The notes: generated from the letters alone by a model not told the origin. Positions 26,339-37,594 are shown, numbered from the stretch's first letter. The stretch: 64,000 nucleotides of DNA from Novibacillus thermophilus (GCF_002005165.1 NZ_CP019699.1:2046001-2110000); one strand, 5' to 3'. Numbers and translations: made by a program.

Positions 26339-29300
26339 TCATGTTGTGAAAAGAAGTATGCCTAGTCGGCGAAACCAAACGTTCGTTCCGACGTTTTCAC
26401 CATGACTGCTTTTATCGCCTTCATTTCCGTTCGTGGGAGAATCGGCAGGTTCCGGCTGATGGCCTTGTACGTTCACAGTGTCGGAAGCTTCGGATGGTCC
26501 ACTGGCGTTGACAGCCGTCACGTGGTAGGTGCGCGTCCCTTCAAAGCGGCCGTCGTGAGTGTAATGCGTTCCCTTGACTTCGGCAATTTGTCTCCCGTCT
26601 TGATATACCCGGTAATGTGTGACGTGTTCGTCTGCCGGATTGGCTTGCCAGGCGAGGTTGACGCCGTTACCGCTGTAGGAAGCTTCTAGCCCTTGTGGCG
26701 GTGATGGGACACCAAGGGGATCGGCTGCCTCCGCTTCACCTGCTGTCTGTTCCTTGGACAAGTTGGCCACGTTGGATTTCCCGGACTCTAATCCGACGAC
26801 GTCGACGGCTTTCACGATGTACTGGGCGCCAGCTTCTCCCGTGTAGCGGTACGGTTCGCCCAGGCGGATGCTGGCGACTCGGGAGAAGGTGTTGCCGTCA
26901 GTGGAACGGTACACCCGGTAACCGACGACACTCTTTTGCCCCGTGTGCTGCCATGTGACATTTTTGCCGTTGACTGTCACCTCGGGTGCCCGGGGCGTTC
27001 CCTCGCTTTGGCGCGGGTCTTTTTCCCAGGGGATGTTGTGATCGCCCGACGTGTAGTCCAAATTCAGGCCTTTGTGGTGGTCGGGAATGCGGATGCCGAC
27101 CCCTTGGTTGATGACCATGTCGTCAGGCGTTTTGTCGTTGGCAATGTAACGTACCCCGTCGTAATCGACGACGCGGGCTTCGATGTGCACGTCACAGGCC
27201 TCTTTTGGCGCGTGACCCGACTGGAACAACTCCGTGTATACAGAGCCTGCGTGCTGGCAATGTTCTGTCGCCCGTTTGCCGGAGATGGAGCAGATTTCAG
27301 CGCTGACGATTCCACCAGGACGTTTGAACTGTGTGCCGGCCGGGGAGAGCTTTGGCTTCGTCTGCTGAATCGTGTTGAAAAAGTTTGCCCACATGATGCG
27401 TGCCAGCCGATCGTTCGGCCTGACCGTCGGCGTCGATTTTTCGTAGTCGTACCCGACCCAGACGCTCAGCGATATTTTCGGCGTGTAGCCGACAAACCAG
27501 ACGTCTTTGCTCTCTTGGGCGGTCCCCGTTTTGCCGGCCACGTCGTAGTTGCCGATCCTCGCACCGACGAGAGTGCCGGTTCCGTACCGCAGCACATCGC
27601 GCAGGACGTCGGTTAACAAGTAAGCCGACTGCGGCGACATGACGGCCTTTGGTTTGTGTTCATGTTCGTATACGACGTTCCCGTCCGCATCTTCAATGCG
27701 GGATATCAGGTACGATTCGTTAAATTTTCCTTCGTTGCCGAAGGTGGCGTACGCCGCTGCGATCTGTTCCGGCGTGAATTCAATGGCGCCGAGCACCCCT
27801 GCTTCCACATGGCGGTCCTCAGGGACGGACATGTTCAGCTGTTCAATGAACTGGTACCCGTTTTTCACCCCCACTTTGCGGAAGGCGTCAATGGTGGCCA
27901 CGTTGTGCGACTTGGCCAAAGCCTCGCGGGCGGTGACGTATCCGTAAAACCGCCTCGAGTAGTTGTTGTACGTGTGGCCACCTGGGCCTTTGGCCGTCTT
28001 CGGAGAATCGTCCAGTACCGTGCCCGGCTGCAAGACGCCGTTTGCCATCCCGGGACCGTAGGCAAGAAGCGGCTTGGCGGAAGATCCGGGTTGTTTGATG
28101 GCGTCGAGGGCCCGGTTTTTGATGCTCTCTTTGTCGCGCCCCCGACGAAGGCGAGGAGTTCACCCGTTTCAGTGTGGACGAGGGCAGCACCGATCTGTTC
28201 TTTTGCCGTGATCTCACCGTCGATGCCTTCCACTTTCACTTTGACGTCGGGCTTGTACCCTTTGTAATCCCGGACGACTTTGTTTAGCGCCTCGTACAAC
28301 TCCATGTCGATGGTGGTGTAGATGCGGTAGCCGCCTTCTGCCGCTTTTTGTTTGTACTCGGTCAACATGTCGTCGTACTGGGCGACGTCTAACGCGTCGG
28401 CGTCGACACCGTCGGCTTTCATCAGGGCGATGGCCGTCCGCTCCTGGATGGCCTCAAACAGGTACGGGTACTCTTCGTACACGTGTTTTTTCCCTTTGGC
28501 GAGTGAGTTGGCAATGTCGAACTGCTTTGCTTCTTCGTATTCTGTTTCACTGATCTTGCCGTTGTCCAACATCCGCTTTAACACGGTATGCTGGCGCTCG
28601 ATTCCCGCCCGTAACGTGTCTTCGTCAAACGGGGAGTAAGCGTTCGGACGCTGGGGGATCCCGGCTAAATAAGCGGCCTGTGCAATGTTGACATCTTTCG
28701 CGCTGACGCCGAATATGCCTTCGGCCGCTGCTTCAATCCCGTACAGATGTTCGTGGCTCGCTCCCTGCCCGAAGTAAATGCGGTTCAAATACGAGGTCAA
28801 GATCTCGTCTTTGTCAAACAGGCGTTCCAATCGAAGGGCGAGGAAAATTTCTTTCGCCTTGCGGGAGTAAGTCTGTTCCGGGTTTTGCAGGACGGACAGT
28901 TTAACGAGCTGCTGGGTGATCGTGCTGCCGCCGGTCGTCGTCGGACTGCCGGTCAGGTCCTGGATCGCCGCCCGCAGGAGTGAGCGCGGCACGATGCCTT
29001 TGTGATCGTAAAATTCCCTGTCTTCAGTGGAGATGAAGGCGTCGATAATGTGAGGGGACACTTCATCCAGGGTGACGAGTTCGCGGTCATCAGCGGTGCG
29101 CAGTTCCCCGGTCCCGATCCGTTTTTCATGGCGGTCAAATATGTAGCTTGTTTGTGAGAATTGCTGTATGTCTTCGGTCAGTTCTTCTTTGCTCGGCACG
29201 TCTTGTTCTTTGACTAGAGATGCAACGAAACCGGCCACTGCTCCGGCGCCGACAAAACTGAGGCACAACGCGGTAATGACGACGGTAAGGATAAAGACCA

Positions 29301-29346
29301 TACTGTAACGGGCTGCGCGGAACCACTGCGGTTTCTGTTTTCTCAC
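26339..29346 (-). CDS. Class A penicillin-binding protein (1A family) with fibronectin type III repeats, frameshifted as sequenced
   Basis: A bifunctional peptidoglycan polymerase. GTG 29346 has AAGGAGG seven bases upstream. Order: short cytoplasmic tail, one membrane helix, GT51 glycosyltransferase ([26 protein letters not shown]), transpeptidase with SSAK, SHN and KTGT boxes, then two fibronectin type III domains and an Asn/Gly-rich tail. As sequenced the frame breaks in the transpeptidase at 28139-28143 (five C, plus strand); one added base joins the parts into 1002 residues and restores the SSAK motif. Paralogue of the protein at 31045-33663, lacking that one's acidic tail. It builds and crosslinks glycan strands outside the membrane. 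Confidence 0.88.
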
Positions 29347-29411
29347 ATGCAACCCTCCTTCTGGGGTGGCGTATCCTGTCGGGACATGTCGGACAAGTTT
29401 GTTCGGGTTCC

Positions 29412-29420
29412 ATTATACCA
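29412..29420 (-). promoter_or_regulatory. Extended -10 promoter of the minus-strand PBP gene
   Basis: On the minus strand TATAAT (29417-29412) is preceded by TGG, an extended -10; the -35 is weak. It diverges from the tyrS leader promoter. Confidence 0.5.
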
Positions 29421-29436
29421 TAGCCTGCGTCATCAT

Positions 29437-29465
29437 TTGACACGCTGCAGTCGGTGTGGTAAACA
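29437..29465 (+). promoter_or_regulatory. Promoter of the tyrS T-box leader
   Basis: A perfect TTGACA (29437-29442), 17-base spacer, then TAAACA (29460-29465), a weak -10. It lies at the right distance to start the T-box leader. Confidence 0.5.
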
Positions 29466-29471
29466 TATGGA

Positions 29472-29864
29472 GAACGTATACGATAGGAAAGGCGATGAGC
29501 GAGTTCCAGTAGTCTGCACATCCCTTCACCTATGACGATGTCACGAAAGGGCAGCTTGTCGCGTTCAGAGAGTCGGTGGACGGTGCGAACCGATGAAGGC
29601 GTGCAGGTGAATTACAGCTCGTGAGCCGTGTCTGGCACCGGGTGGCGTCGTTATCCGCAGTCGAGCGAAGAAACAGCCGTTCTTCACAAGGGTGGTACCG
29701 TGGGATGGTCAATCTTGCCCCTTGAGTTGAACGGCTTTTTGCGTCAACTGCAGGGTCGCAGCACGACTTTTTCCAGTCGAGATAACTCGGCGCACCGACT
29801 GGAGGATGTGTGCGCCATCTTTTCTAGGGACTGATCAACTTAAAATCGTGAAAGGGGACGGATC
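29472..29864 (+). promoter_or_regulatory. T-box leader of tyrS (tyrosine-responsive)
   Basis: The T-box sequence AAGGGTGGTACCG is at 29688-29700. The specifier loop GAATTACAGC carries the Tyr codon TAC at 29613-29615. Downstream, AGCCGTTC (29675-29682) pairs with GAACGGCT (29729-29736), which is followed by five T, a terminator that would compete with the antiterminator. A second possible terminator is GGCGCAC/GTGCGCC (29789-29816) with ATCTTTT. Uncharged tRNA-Tyr should bind and allow read-through into tyrS. Confidence 0.93.
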
Positions 29865-31109
29865 ATGTCTGATCGACAGATTGCGCAAGAAGTGGAACGC
29901 CAGTGGAATATTTTGCGCCGCGGGGTGGTGGAGATTATTCCCGAGGCGGAGCTGAAGGAGCGGCTTACCCGCTCTTTGAGAGAAGATCGACCGTTGAAAG
30001 TGAAGCTGGGTCTCGACCCGTCAGCGCCGGACATCCACATCGGTCACACGGTCGTCCTGCACAAGCTGCGCCAGTTCCAGGAGCTGGGGCACGTCGTGCA
30101 GCTCATCATCGGAGATTTTACGGGGAGGATCGGGGACCCGACCGGAAAATCGGAAACGCGGAAGCAGTTGACAGAAGCGGAGATCGAGGAGAATGCTCGA
30201 ACGTATAAGGAACAGTTGTTTAAAATTTTAGATCCTGAACAGACGGAAGTGCACTTTAACAGCAAATGGCTCGCACCCCTCACGTTTTCCGATGTGTTGG
30301 AGCTGGCGGCCAAAACGACCGTGGCAAGGATGCTGGAGCGGGACGATTTTGAGAGGCGCTACCGCGCCAATCAGGCGATCAGCGTACACGAATTTTTCTA
30401 CCCCCTCATGCAAGGGTATGACTCGGTCGCACTCGGGTGCGACGTGGAACTGGGGGGGACGGACCAAAAGTTCAACCTGCTCATGGGACGCCAGTTGCAG
30501 CAGGAATACGGCCAAGAGCCGCAAATTGTGATGATGTTGCCGCTCCTAGAAGGGTTGGACGGCGAAAAGAAGATGAGTAAAAGTCTCGGCAATTACATCG
30601 GTATTGACGATGAACCGAACGACATGTACGGAAAGGCCATGTCTGTGCCAGACGAGTTGATGTTGAAGTACTTCGAGCTGGCCACCGACCTCCCCATGGA
30701 AGAGTTGGAATTGCTGGAGCAACAGTTGACGACGGGGACCTTGCATCCTCGTGATGCCAAAATGCAACTGGCGAAGACGTTCGTCCGCATGTACCACGGA
30801 GAAGAAGCAGCGGAAGGAGCAGAGCAGCATTTTAAAACGGTGTTCCAGCAGAACGCCTTGCCGGAGGACATACCGGAAGTGGTCCTGGGCAAAGGAGAAC
30901 TGGAAAACGGCAAGCTGTGGATCGTGAAATTGCTCACCCGACTGGATCTCGTGCCGTCCAACGGCGAGGCGCGGCGCATGGTCGGGCAAGGTGCCGTCAA
31001 AATCGACGGGCAAAAAGTCGAGGGAGCGGGTGTGGACGTCGATGTCACAGACGGCATGATCGTACAAGTGGGAAAACGCAAATTTGCCCGGGTGAGAGTG
31101 GAGGCATAA
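29865..31109 (+). CDS. tyrS: Tyrosyl-tRNA synthetase
   Basis: 414 residues, ATG 29865 after GAAAGGGGA. Class I synthetase: HIGH signature in [14 protein letters not shown] near residue 50, the tyrosine-specific middle ([19 protein letters not shown]), KMSKS in [11 protein letters not shown], and an S4-like RNA-binding domain at the C-terminus ([16 protein letters not shown]). It charges tRNA-Tyr in the cytoplasm. Controlled by its T-box leader. Its last 65 bases overlap the convergent PBP gene. Confidence 0.97.
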   Translation: MSDRQIAQEVERQWNILRRGVVEIIPEAELKERLTRSLREDRPLKVKLGLDPSAPDIHIGHTVVLHKLRQFQELGHVVQLIIGDFTGRIGDPTGKSETRKQLTEAEIEENARTYKEQLFKILDPEQTEVHFNSKWLAPLTFSDVLELAAKTTVARMLERDDFERRYRANQAISVHEFFYPLMQGYDSVALGCDVELGGTDQKFNLLMGRQLQQEYGQEPQIVMMLPLLEGLDGEKKMSKSLGNYIGIDDEPNDMYGKAMSVPDELMLKYFELATDLPMEELELLEQQLTTGTLHPRDAKMQLAKTFVRMYHGEEAAEGAEQHFKTVFQQNALPEDIPEVVLGKGELENGKLWIVKLLTRLDLVPSNGEARRMVGQGAVKIDGQKVEGAGVDVDVTDGMIVQVGKRKFARVRVEA

Positions 31110-33663
31110 ATTTGACGGAGTGTTGTCCACTGTCCGTCGGACTGTCCTCGCCCGGACGATTCCCCCCGGAGCTCCCTTCATCACCTTCTCCGTCGCTGTC
31201 GTCTCCGTTTCCGTCGCCGGGAGGTTCGTCAGGATCGTTTCCGGTTTCTCCGCCGTCAGACGGTTCGCCACCGTCTTTTCCGTCTTCTGGCGGCGGTTCG
31301 TCGCCGTTTGGGTCGTCGTCGTTCCCTGGAACCTCATCACCTTCTTGCCCTTTTACGGGATGGCGACCGTCGTTCGGCTTTCTAGTGTCTGTGGCCTCCT
31401 CGTCGGACGTGGTGTTCTGATCGGCCGGTTTTTCCCTTTTAGGGGTGGGCTCGTCTCTGTCGCCCGCTTGGTGTTTCTGTTTCTCTTCTTTCGGTTCGCA
31501 GAGCTCGTCCGGCACCTGATCTGCCGAAAACAGTTCGGAATAGACCGTGCCGGGAGCGTGCTTGCCATTGGCAGCACGCTTTCCGGAGTCTTTACATATA
31601 GACACGCTGACGAGGCCGTCGGGCCGTTCGAATTGACTTCCCGCTGGGGACAGGTCCGGGACCGTCTCCTGTATGGTGTGAAACAGCTTTGTCCACATGA
31701 TTTTAGCCAAGTTTTCATTGGGACGGACGACAGGAGACGTTTGTTCATAGTCGTATCCGACCCAAACGCTCATGGCGATCTCGGGGGTGTAGCCGACGAA
31801 CCACACGTCCTTCGCGTGTTGTGTCGTTCCCGTTTTGCCGGCGACGTCGTAAGCGCCGCTAATCCGACTCCCGATCCATGTGCCCGTGCCACTCTTCAAC
31901 ACATCGCGCAACACGTCGGTCAACAGATAGGCGGATTTTTCCGACATCATGCGTTTCGGTTTTACTTTGTGTTCGTAAACGGTGCTTCCTTCAGCGTCCT
32001 CAATGCGTTGGATGAGATACGGCTCGTTGAACGCTCCCTTGTTGGCAAACATGGCGTACGCGCTGGCCATCTGCTCCGGGGAGAAGCCGTTCACTCCCAA
32101 GACGCCCACAGGGACGCGCTGCTCGGGAGGGACGTCCATGCCCATGTCGGCGATGAATTCGTAGCCTTTTTCAATCCCGACTTTGCGAAAAGCGTCGATG
32201 GCTGCGACGTTGTATGAGTGTTTCAGCGCTTCGCGCACAGTGACGTTGCCGTGGAAGTTGTGGGCGTAGTTGCTGACGGTGTGTCCGCCGACTTTAGCCA
32301 CTTCAGGGGTATCTTTCAAAACCGTTCCCGGCTGAAGGACGCCGCTCGCCATTCCCGGGCCGTAAGCTAAAAGGGGTTTGGCCGAGGAGCCGGGCTGTTT
32401 ATACGCGTCGAGGGCGCGGTTCTTAATGTGTTCCTTGTCTCTGCCGCCGACGAACGCCAGCAGAGCCCCGGTTTTTACGTCGATGACGACCGATCCGACT
32501 TGCTCTTTGGCGATGATCTCGCCGTTGATTCCTTCAACTTTTACTTCGACATCCGGCTTGTAGCCGTCGTATTCCCGAACGGCTTCGTTTAAAGCGTCGT
32601 ACAGTTTCAGGTCTATCGTCGTGTGTATGCGGTAACCGCCTTCTGCAAGGCGTGATTTGTATTCGGCGAGCAGGCGGTCGTACTGCTTCGGCTGTAGTTT
32701 CTCCAGTTGGATGTCGTCCAGCTCCATCAGTTTTTCTGCCGCCCGCTTGTGAACTGCTTCGAACAAGTAAGGGTACTGTTCATACGTGTAAGGCGCCGGT
32801 TCGGCGAGGGACGCTTTCAAGTCAAACGATGTTGCCTTTTGGAATTGGGCATCGGTGATTTTACCGTTTTCCAGCATGCGGCTCAATACCGTATGCTGGC
32901 GCTGAAGCCCGGCTTTCAGCGTGTCCTCTTCCAGTGGAGAGTAAGCGTTCGGTCGCTGCGGCATGCCCGCTAAGTACGCGGCCTGGGCAAGGTTTAAGTC
33001 CTTGGCGCTGACGCCAAAGAGGCTTTCCGCTGCGGCTTCAATGCCGTATAAATGTTCACCGCCCGGTCCTCGCCCAAAGTAAATGCGGTTGATGTACGAG
33101 GTCAAAATATCTTCTTTGTCAAATAGGCGTTCAAGGCGCAGGGCGAGGAATATTTCCCGCGCTTTGCGGCTGTACGTCTTTTCCGGGTCTTTGAGCACAG
33201 ACAGTTTGACGAGTTGTTGGGTAATGGTGCTGCCGCCGGTCGTGGTAGAACTGCCGATGAGGTCTTGGACTGCCGCCCGCAGGAGCGAACGGGGAACGAT
33301 GCCGGCGTGTTCGAAAAATTCTTTGTCCTCTGTCGCGACGATGGCGTCGACAAAGTAAGGGGAGACGTCTTTCAGTTTCACGAGCACGCGATCGTTCGCT
33401 GTGCGCAGTTCACCGCTGCCGATCGGTTTGCCGTTCTTGTCGAACAGGAAACTCGTCAGTGTGAACTGTTCGATGTCTTGTTTTAGCTCTTCTTTGCTCG
33501 GTATCGGTTGTTCTTTGACATGGGAAGCGACAAATCCCGCTGCAGTTCCCACCGCGATGAAGCCGGCTGCGAGTCCGAGGACGATCACTGCGAGGATAGA
33601 CGTGATGATGTATTGACAAACACGGAACCAGCGCGGCTTTTTTCTCTCCGGCAAATTGGCCAT
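31045..33663 (-). CDS. Class A penicillin-binding protein (1A family) with acidic C-terminal tail
   Basis: 872 residues. The ATG at 33663 has GGGGTGG five bases before it; a GTG three codons earlier is less likely. One N-terminal membrane helix, GT51 ([25 protein letters not shown]), and a transpeptidase with SSAK, SYN and KTGT boxes, followed by about 130 residues rich in Gly, Glu, Asp and Pro. It polymerises and crosslinks peptidoglycan at the outer face. It is a close paralogue of 26339-29346 but lacks fibronectin domains. Its last 22 codons run antisense into tyrS, unusual for an essential gene; the stop may be displaced by a sequence error. Confidence 0.9.
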   Translation of the reverse strand: MANLPERKKPRWFRVCQYIITSILAVIVLGLAAGFIAVGTAAGFVASHVKEQPIPSKEELKQDIEQFTLTSFLFDKNGKPIGSGELRTANDRVLVKLKDVSPYFVDAIVATEDKEFFEHAGIVPRSLLRAAVQDLIGSSTTTGGSTITQQLVKLSVLKDPEKTYSRKAREIFLALRLERLFDKEDILTSYINRIYFGRGPGGEHLYGIEAAAESLFGVSAKDLNLAQAAYLAGMPQRPNAYSPLEEDTLKAGLQRQHTVLSRMLENGKITDAQFQKATSFDLKASLAEPAPYTYEQYPYLFEAVHKRAAEKLMELDDIQLEKLQPKQYDRLLAEYKSRLAEGGYRIHTTIDLKLYDALNEAVREYDGYKPDVEVKVEGINGEIIAKEQVGSVVIDVKTGALLAFVGGRDKEHIKNRALDAYKQPGSSAKPLLAYGPGMASGVLQPGTVLKDTPEVAKVGGHTVSNYAHNFHGNVTVREALKHSYNVAAIDAFRKVGIEKGYEFIADMGMDVPPEQRVPVGVLGVNGFSPEQMASAYAMFANKGAFNEPYLIQRIEDAEGSTVYEHKVKPKRMMSEKSAYLLTDVLRDVLKSGTGTWIGSRISGAYDVAGKTGTTQHAKDVWFVGYTPEIAMSVWVGYDYEQTSPVVRPNENLAKIMWTKLFHTIQETVPDLSPAGSQFERPDGLVSVSICKDSGKRAANGKHAPGTVYSELFSADQVPDELCEPKEEKQKHQAGDRDEPTPKREKPADQNTTSDEEATDTRKPNDGRHPVKGQEGDEVPGNDDDPNGDEPPPEDGKDGGEPSDGGETGNDPDEPPGDGNGDDSDGEGDEGSSGGNRPGEDSPTDSGQHSVKFMPPLSPGQICVFPLVRSCRL

Positions 33664-33736
33664 GGAACCCACCCCGTAGGCGACGAACTGAACATCTAAC
33701 TACAAGATATGGGGAAGGCATGGCCGACATGCCACA

Positions 33737-33762
33737 ATAAAAAACACCCCGCTCGGGGTGTT
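33737..33762 (-). terminator. Terminator of rpsD
   Basis: AACACCCCG (33743-33751) and CGGGGTGTT (33754-33762), perfect 9-bp stem with a 2-nt gap; on the minus strand a run of T follows. It is 9 bases past the rpsD stop. Confidence 0.92.
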
Positions 33763-33770
33763 TGGGTGTC

Positions 33771-34370
33771 TTAACGGGAATAGAATTCGACGATGAGTGT
33801 TTCGTTGATCTCAGAAGGAAGTTCTGCGCGTTCCGGCAAACGTGTCAACGTGCCTTCTTTTTTCTCTTCGTCAAACGACAAGTAGTCCGGCAAGAAGTTC
33901 CGATTTTCCAACGCCTCTTTCACGATGTCGAGGTTGCGGCTCTTCTCCCGAAGCCCGATGACGTCGTTCGGCTTGACCTGGTAGGACGGGCGGTCCACTT
34001 TTTTGCCGTTGACGGTGACGTGGCCGTGAACGACCAGTTGGCGTGCCTGTGCACGAGTGCGGGCCAGACCTAAACGGTAGACGAGGTTGTCCAGACGGCA
34101 CTCGAGCAAGATCATGAAGTTCTCGCCGTGAACTCCTGTCATTTTTCCGGCCTTCTCGAACGTACGACGGAATTGTTTTTCCGACAAACCGTACATGTGA
34201 CGCAGTTTTTGCTTTTCTTGAAGCTGCAGCCCGTACTCACTCAACTTACGCCGCTGCGTAGCGCCGTGCTCGCCCGGCGGGTACGGACGTTTTAGTTCTT
34301 TACCGGTTCCGCTCAAAGAAATGCCCAAGCGGCGGCTTAATTTCCAGCGAGGTCCTGTGTAACGTGCCAT
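33771..34370 (-). CDS. rpsD: 30S ribosomal protein S4
   Basis: 199 residues, ATG at 34370 after AAAGGAGATTG. N-terminal domain [16 protein letters not shown], then the S4 RNA-binding domain ([30 protein letters not shown]). The usual zinc cysteines are absent, as in the C- form of S4. It binds 16S rRNA early in 30S assembly. In Firmicutes rpsD stands alone and S4 represses its own leader. It lies next to tyrS, as in Bacillus. Confidence 0.98.
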   Translation of the reverse strand: MARYTGPRWKLSRRLGISLSGTGKELKRPYPPGEHGATQRRKLSEYGLQLQEKQKLRHMYGLSEKQFRRTFEKAGKMTGVHGENFMILLECRLDNLVYRLGLARTRAQARQLVVHGHVTVNGKKVDRPSYQVKPNDVIGLREKSRNLDIVKEALENRNFLPDYLSFDEEKKEGTLTRLPERAELPSEINETLIVEFYSR

Positions 34371-34551
34371 AATCTTTCAATCTCCTTTGCATCATTTGTG
34401 TGAGGAACAAATGATGGGATGTGCCTGATTTTTCCACGCAGCCCGGATAGCACGGAGACTGCGTGCGGCTGGCCTGTTGCCGCGGTAGGCAGCCGAATCA
34501 GGGAGGGTGATCACATCACCATGCGTTTGCTATCCTCCATCCAAATACACA
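34371..34551 (-). ncRNA. rpsD leader, candidate S4 autoregulatory RNA
   Basis: About 180 nt from the predicted start to the rpsD ATG, GC-rich and full of short complementary segments. Just before the SD is a perfect 10-bp hairpin: CATCATTTGT (34390-34399) and ACAAATGATG (34407-34416), loop 34400-34406. Length, location and structure agree with the known S4-binding leader of Firmicutes; base-level match to that family was not tested. Confidence 0.6.
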
Positions 34552-34557
34552 AGTCGC

Positions 34558-34586
34558 ATTATAGCGAAACAGGCAAATGAAGTCAA
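34558..34586 (-). promoter_or_regulatory. rpsD promoter
   Basis: Minus strand TTGACT (34586-34581), 17-base spacer, TATAAT (34563-34558): near-consensus sigma-A promoter. The insertion sequence begins only 16 bp upstream, at 34603, leaving the promoter intact. Confidence 0.9.
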
Positions 34587-34674
34587 TGGACTGAAGCGAT
34601 TTTGTTAAACGTCCGTGATATTGTCATATTGTAACGCGTCAGTGAAAATGTCACATATGGGAGAGAACATATTC

Positions 34675-35955
34675 ATGAGCAGACAAGAGCTGAAGCGTTA
34701 CACCGTCATTGATCGCTGGATTCAAGGTTTGATCACAGGAGGTGAAGCCGCTGAACTCCTTGGGTTAAGTTACCGCCAGGTTTGTCGTCTCAAAAAACGG
34801 GTGCTTGAGGAGGGGGAAACGGGGATTATCCACAAAAACAAAGGACGCAAACCGGCACACGCACTGTCTGACAATACACGTCAAAGAATTCTGGAGCTCC
34901 ACCAAAGCGATGCGTATCAAGGGTGTAATGATGTGCATTTTGCCGAATTGTTGGCCAAGTACGAAGGAATTCACGTCAGTCCGTCAACCGTGCGTCGCAT
35001 TCGCTCTGAGGCCGGCATCAAACCGAAACGCAAACGGCGCCCGCCGAAAGTGCATCGCCCGCGACAGCGCAAACCGCAGCCAGGCATGTTGGTCCAAATG
35101 GACGGCAGTCCTCACCCTTGGCTGGAAGATCGGGCAGAACCGATGTCCCTTCTTGCCGCCATTGATGATGCCACCGGTCACATTGTGGCTGCGCTTTTCC
35201 GGCCACAAGAAGACACGGAAGGTTATTTCAGGCTCACACAACAGATGATCGAGCAGAAAGGTATTCCGATGAGTGTGTATTCGGATCAACACATGATTTT
35301 CCGTTCCCCTAACGAGAAGCAAACGATCGAGCAGGAATTGGCGGGAGAACCCGTTCCGTTGTCGCAATTCGGACAAGCCCTGGAGGAGTTAGGCATAACT
35401 CACATCAAGGCCTTAACCCCCCAAGCCAAGGGACGGATTGAACGGCTGTTCCAAACACTACAAGACCGTTGGATTGTCGAGTTGCGCCTCCGGGGCATCG
35501 ACACCATTGAGGAGGCCAACACGGTGCTGCCGGAGTTGATCAAAGCGCATAACGAACAGTTTGCGGTTGAACCGCGTGACCCAGAAAGTGCGTTTGTCCC
35601 TTTGGAACAAGGACAAGCGTTGGATCTAATTCTTTGCTACCGTGAAAAGCGTACTCTGGGAACCGGAGAAACAATTGCTTACAAAGGAAAAACCTACACA
35701 ATAGATCGCTCGGATCACCAACAAACCATCCCGCGCAAAACCCGTGTCGAAGTGCGAGAAACATTAGACGGAAGACTATTTGTCCGGCACAAAGGGGTGG
35801 ATTACCCCCTAAAGGAAACCGTACCACCAAAACGCCAGTCGCTGCCAAAACAAAAGGCGAGCTCGGAGAAACAACCTCACAAGCCCGCACCCCATCATCC
35901 TTGGCGCCAATATCGGCGCACCCAATCTAAATCCAGGATACGACAACGGGCTTAA
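34675..35955 (+). CDS. DDE transposase of insertion sequence copy 2
   Basis: 426 residues from ATG 34675 (GGGAGAG at 34659-34665); the frame is open to 34615 but with a poorer start. Same layout as copy 1: helix-turn-helix, then Asp (QMDGSPHPWL), Asp (SVYSDQHM), Glu (KGRIERLFQTLQ). A handful of substitutions relative to copy 1, for instance near PPKVHRPRQRK. Intact; no frameshift despite its length. Confidence 0.92.
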   Translation: MSRQELKRYTVIDRWIQGLITGGEAAELLGLSYRQVCRLKKRVLEEGETGIIHKNKGRKPAHALSDNTRQRILELHQSDAYQGCNDVHFAELLAKYEGIHVSPSTVRRIRSEAGIKPKRKRRPPKVHRPRQRKPQPGMLVQMDGSPHPWLEDRAEPMSLLAAIDDATGHIVAALFRPQEDTEGYFRLTQQMIEQKGIPMSVYSDQHMIFRSPNEKQTIEQELAGEPVPLSQFGQALEELGITHIKALTPQAKGRIERLFQTLQDRWIVELRLRGIDTIEEANTVLPELIKAHNEQFAVEPRDPESAFVPLEQGQALDLILCYREKRTLGTGETIAYKGKTYTIDRSDHQQTIPRKTRVEVRETLDGRLFVRHKGVDYPLKETVPPKRQSLPKQKASSEKQPHKPAPHHPWRQYRRTQSKSRIRQRA

Positions 35956-36015
35956 AAAATCTAGTCTGTGCCGTTAGAAGACGGACCGTGATCCCTTCAT
36001 CCCTTTTAGCCAGGG

Positions 36016-36096
36016 AGCTTGTAGTGGGCATTTTTATCAAGGGCGAGTGAAACTCGGGTATAAGCCTTTACCCTTGATGAAAGGGCCACTACAAGC
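36016..36096 (+). repeat. Long hairpin in the 3' region of insertion sequence copy 2
   Basis: Counterpart of 24702-24782. Arms 36016-36043 and 36071-36096 still pair over most of their length but with several mismatches and one extra T. The inner CGAGT/ACTCG hairpin is kept. Confidence 0.8.
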
Positions 36097-36181
36097 TACG
36101 CTCCTGAACGGATGGAGGGAACAACTAAAATAGGACAGAATCACTGACGAGTTAATAGGACATTTTCACTGACGCTTGACA

Positions 36182-36406
36182 GAGGCTGTTATACCCACTG
36201 TCATGGTGTTGTCATATTCACCCCGGTAACAGTACTGTGAACATGCCAACATGGGCCGGGAGGCTATTGCATTGACCGGGCTGAAACGAAGCAAATAGTT
36301 GTACCGCCAACTTGCTGCTGTTCGGAAAGGGGTGGCTAACCGTACGGATTTGTATTAAAATGATGGAAGTTGGACGAAACACTATGCTGAGAGGAGAACA
36401 GGTGAG
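36182..36406 (+). other. Region between the insertion sequence and trpB
   Basis: 225 bp without a gene. A GAGGAG SD serves trpB. No terminator, clear promoter or trp T-box was identified. Confidence 0.4.
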
Positions 36407-37594
36407 ATGAGTTTAGCGCAAGTCGACACTGGTTTTTTTGGAGAATTCGGAGGAAGTTACGTTCCAGAACCGTTGCAGCCCGTTCTGAAACGGTTGGACG
36501 AGGCATTTCAAGCGTACAAGGACGATCCGGAGTTCAAACGAGAGCTAGAGGCGTATGTGAAGGATTTCGTCGGCCGGCCGAGTCCCCTCTACTTTGCGGA
36601 ACGCTTGACACAAAAGCTCGGCGGGGCGAAGATCTACTTGAAACGGGAAGAGTTGAACCATACCGGTTCACATAAAATCAACAATGTGCTGGGCCAGATC
36701 TTATTGGCGAAGCGCATGGGGGCGAAACGCATCATCGCCGAGACGGGTGCCGGTCAGCACGGTGTGGCCACGGCGACCGGATGTGCCATGTTCGGGATGG
36801 AGTGCGTCATCTACATGGGTGAAGAAGACACGAAGCGCCAGGCGCTGAACGTGTTTCGGATGGAGTTGCTCGGAGCGAAAGTAGTGCCTGTCACCCGCGG
36901 CACCCGCACGTTGAAAGACGCTGTGGACGCGGCATTGGAAGACCTGGTGGAAAACTACGAGAACACGTTTTACTTGCTGGGTTCAGCGGTCGGGCCCCAC
37001 CCTTTCCCGACGATTGTGCGCCACTTCCAGTCGATTATCGGGCGTGAAGCGCGGGAGCAGATTTTGGAGCAAGAAGGGCGCCTGCCCGATCTGGTGACGG
37101 CGTGTGTCGGGGGCGGCAGCAATGCCATCGGTCTGTTTTATCCTTTTGTTTCCGATGAAACAGTGAAGATGGTCGGGGTTGAGCCGGGAGGGCGGGGAAG
37201 TGGTCTGGGCGAACACGCGGCCCCGATCAACTACGGCACACCCGGCGTGATTCACGGTTTTAAATGTTACGTCATGCAGGACGACGACGGGAACATTCAG
37301 CCGACCCACTCCGTTGCCGCCGGTCTCGACTACCCCGGGGTGGGACCGGAACACAGTTACTACCATTCGATCGGCCGCGCCGAATACACGACCGTTACCG
37401 ATGAAGAGGCGCTGGAAGCTTTTCAAGTACTGTCCAAAGCGGAAGGGATCATTCCCGCCCTGGAAAGCGCCCACGCCGTGGCGTACGCGATGAAGGTGGC
37501 GCCGGAGATGGAGCGAGATCAGATTATCGTCGTGAACCTCTCCGGCCGCGGGGACAAAGATGTAGAGCAAGTGTTTCGTTTGTTGAATACGTAA
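36407..37594 (+). CDS. trpB: Tryptophan synthase beta chain
   Basis: 395 residues, ATG 36407 after GAGGAG. PLP enzyme of the TrpB1 type: [11 protein letters not shown] at the start, PLP Lys90 in [10 protein letters not shown], the glycine-rich phosphate loop [12 protein letters not shown], and [12 protein letters not shown]. It condenses indole and serine to tryptophan, normally as an alpha2-beta2 complex with TrpA. Here no other trp gene is near and a PTS operon follows. It may work with a distant trpA or salvage free indole. Close to the canonical type, so not the stand-alone TrpB2. Confidence 0.96.
   Translation: MSLAQVDTGFFGEFGGSYVPEPLQPVLKRLDEAFQAYKDDPEFKRELEAYVKDFVGRPSPLYFAERLTQKLGGAKIYLKREELNHTGSHKINNVLGQILLAKRMGAKRIIAETGAGQHGVATATGCAMFGMECVIYMGEEDTKRQALNVFRMELLGAKVVPVTRGTRTLKDAVDAALEDLVENYENTFYLLGSAVGPHPFPTIVRHFQSIIGREAREQILEQEGRLPDLVTACVGGGSNAIGLFYPFVSDETVKMVGVEPGGRGSGLGEHAAPINYGTPGVIHGFKCYVMQDDDGNIQPTHSVAAGLDYPGVGPEHSYYHSIGRAEYTTVTDEEALEAFQVLSKAEGIIPALESAHAVAYAMKVAPEMERDQIIVVNLSGRGDKDVEQVFRLLNT

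Larger units (their letters stand above)
34603..36181 (+). mobile_element. Insertion sequence, copy 2 (IS1202/ISNCY-like), plus orientation
   Basis: 1579 bp, TGTT...GACA tips, almost identical to copy 1 at 24618-26195 and inverted relative to it. The same doubled CGTCAGTGA-type end repeats (one mutated to CGTCCGTGA at the left). No direct repeats are seen at its borders, unlike copy 1, which suggests an older insertion or rearranged flanks. One intact transposase gene. The stretch after the transposase (35956-36181) holds the hairpin and end repeats only. Confidence 0.88.

Noticed and set aside
24618-36181. Composite transposon made of the two insertion sequences
   Set aside because: The block holds conserved housekeeping genes in Bacillus-like order, and the outer ends carry no shared target duplication.
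36300-36360. T-box-like GGGGTGGCTAACCG before trpB
   Set aside because: It departs from the T-box core (AGGGTGGNACCG), and no Trp specifier loop or following terminator was found.
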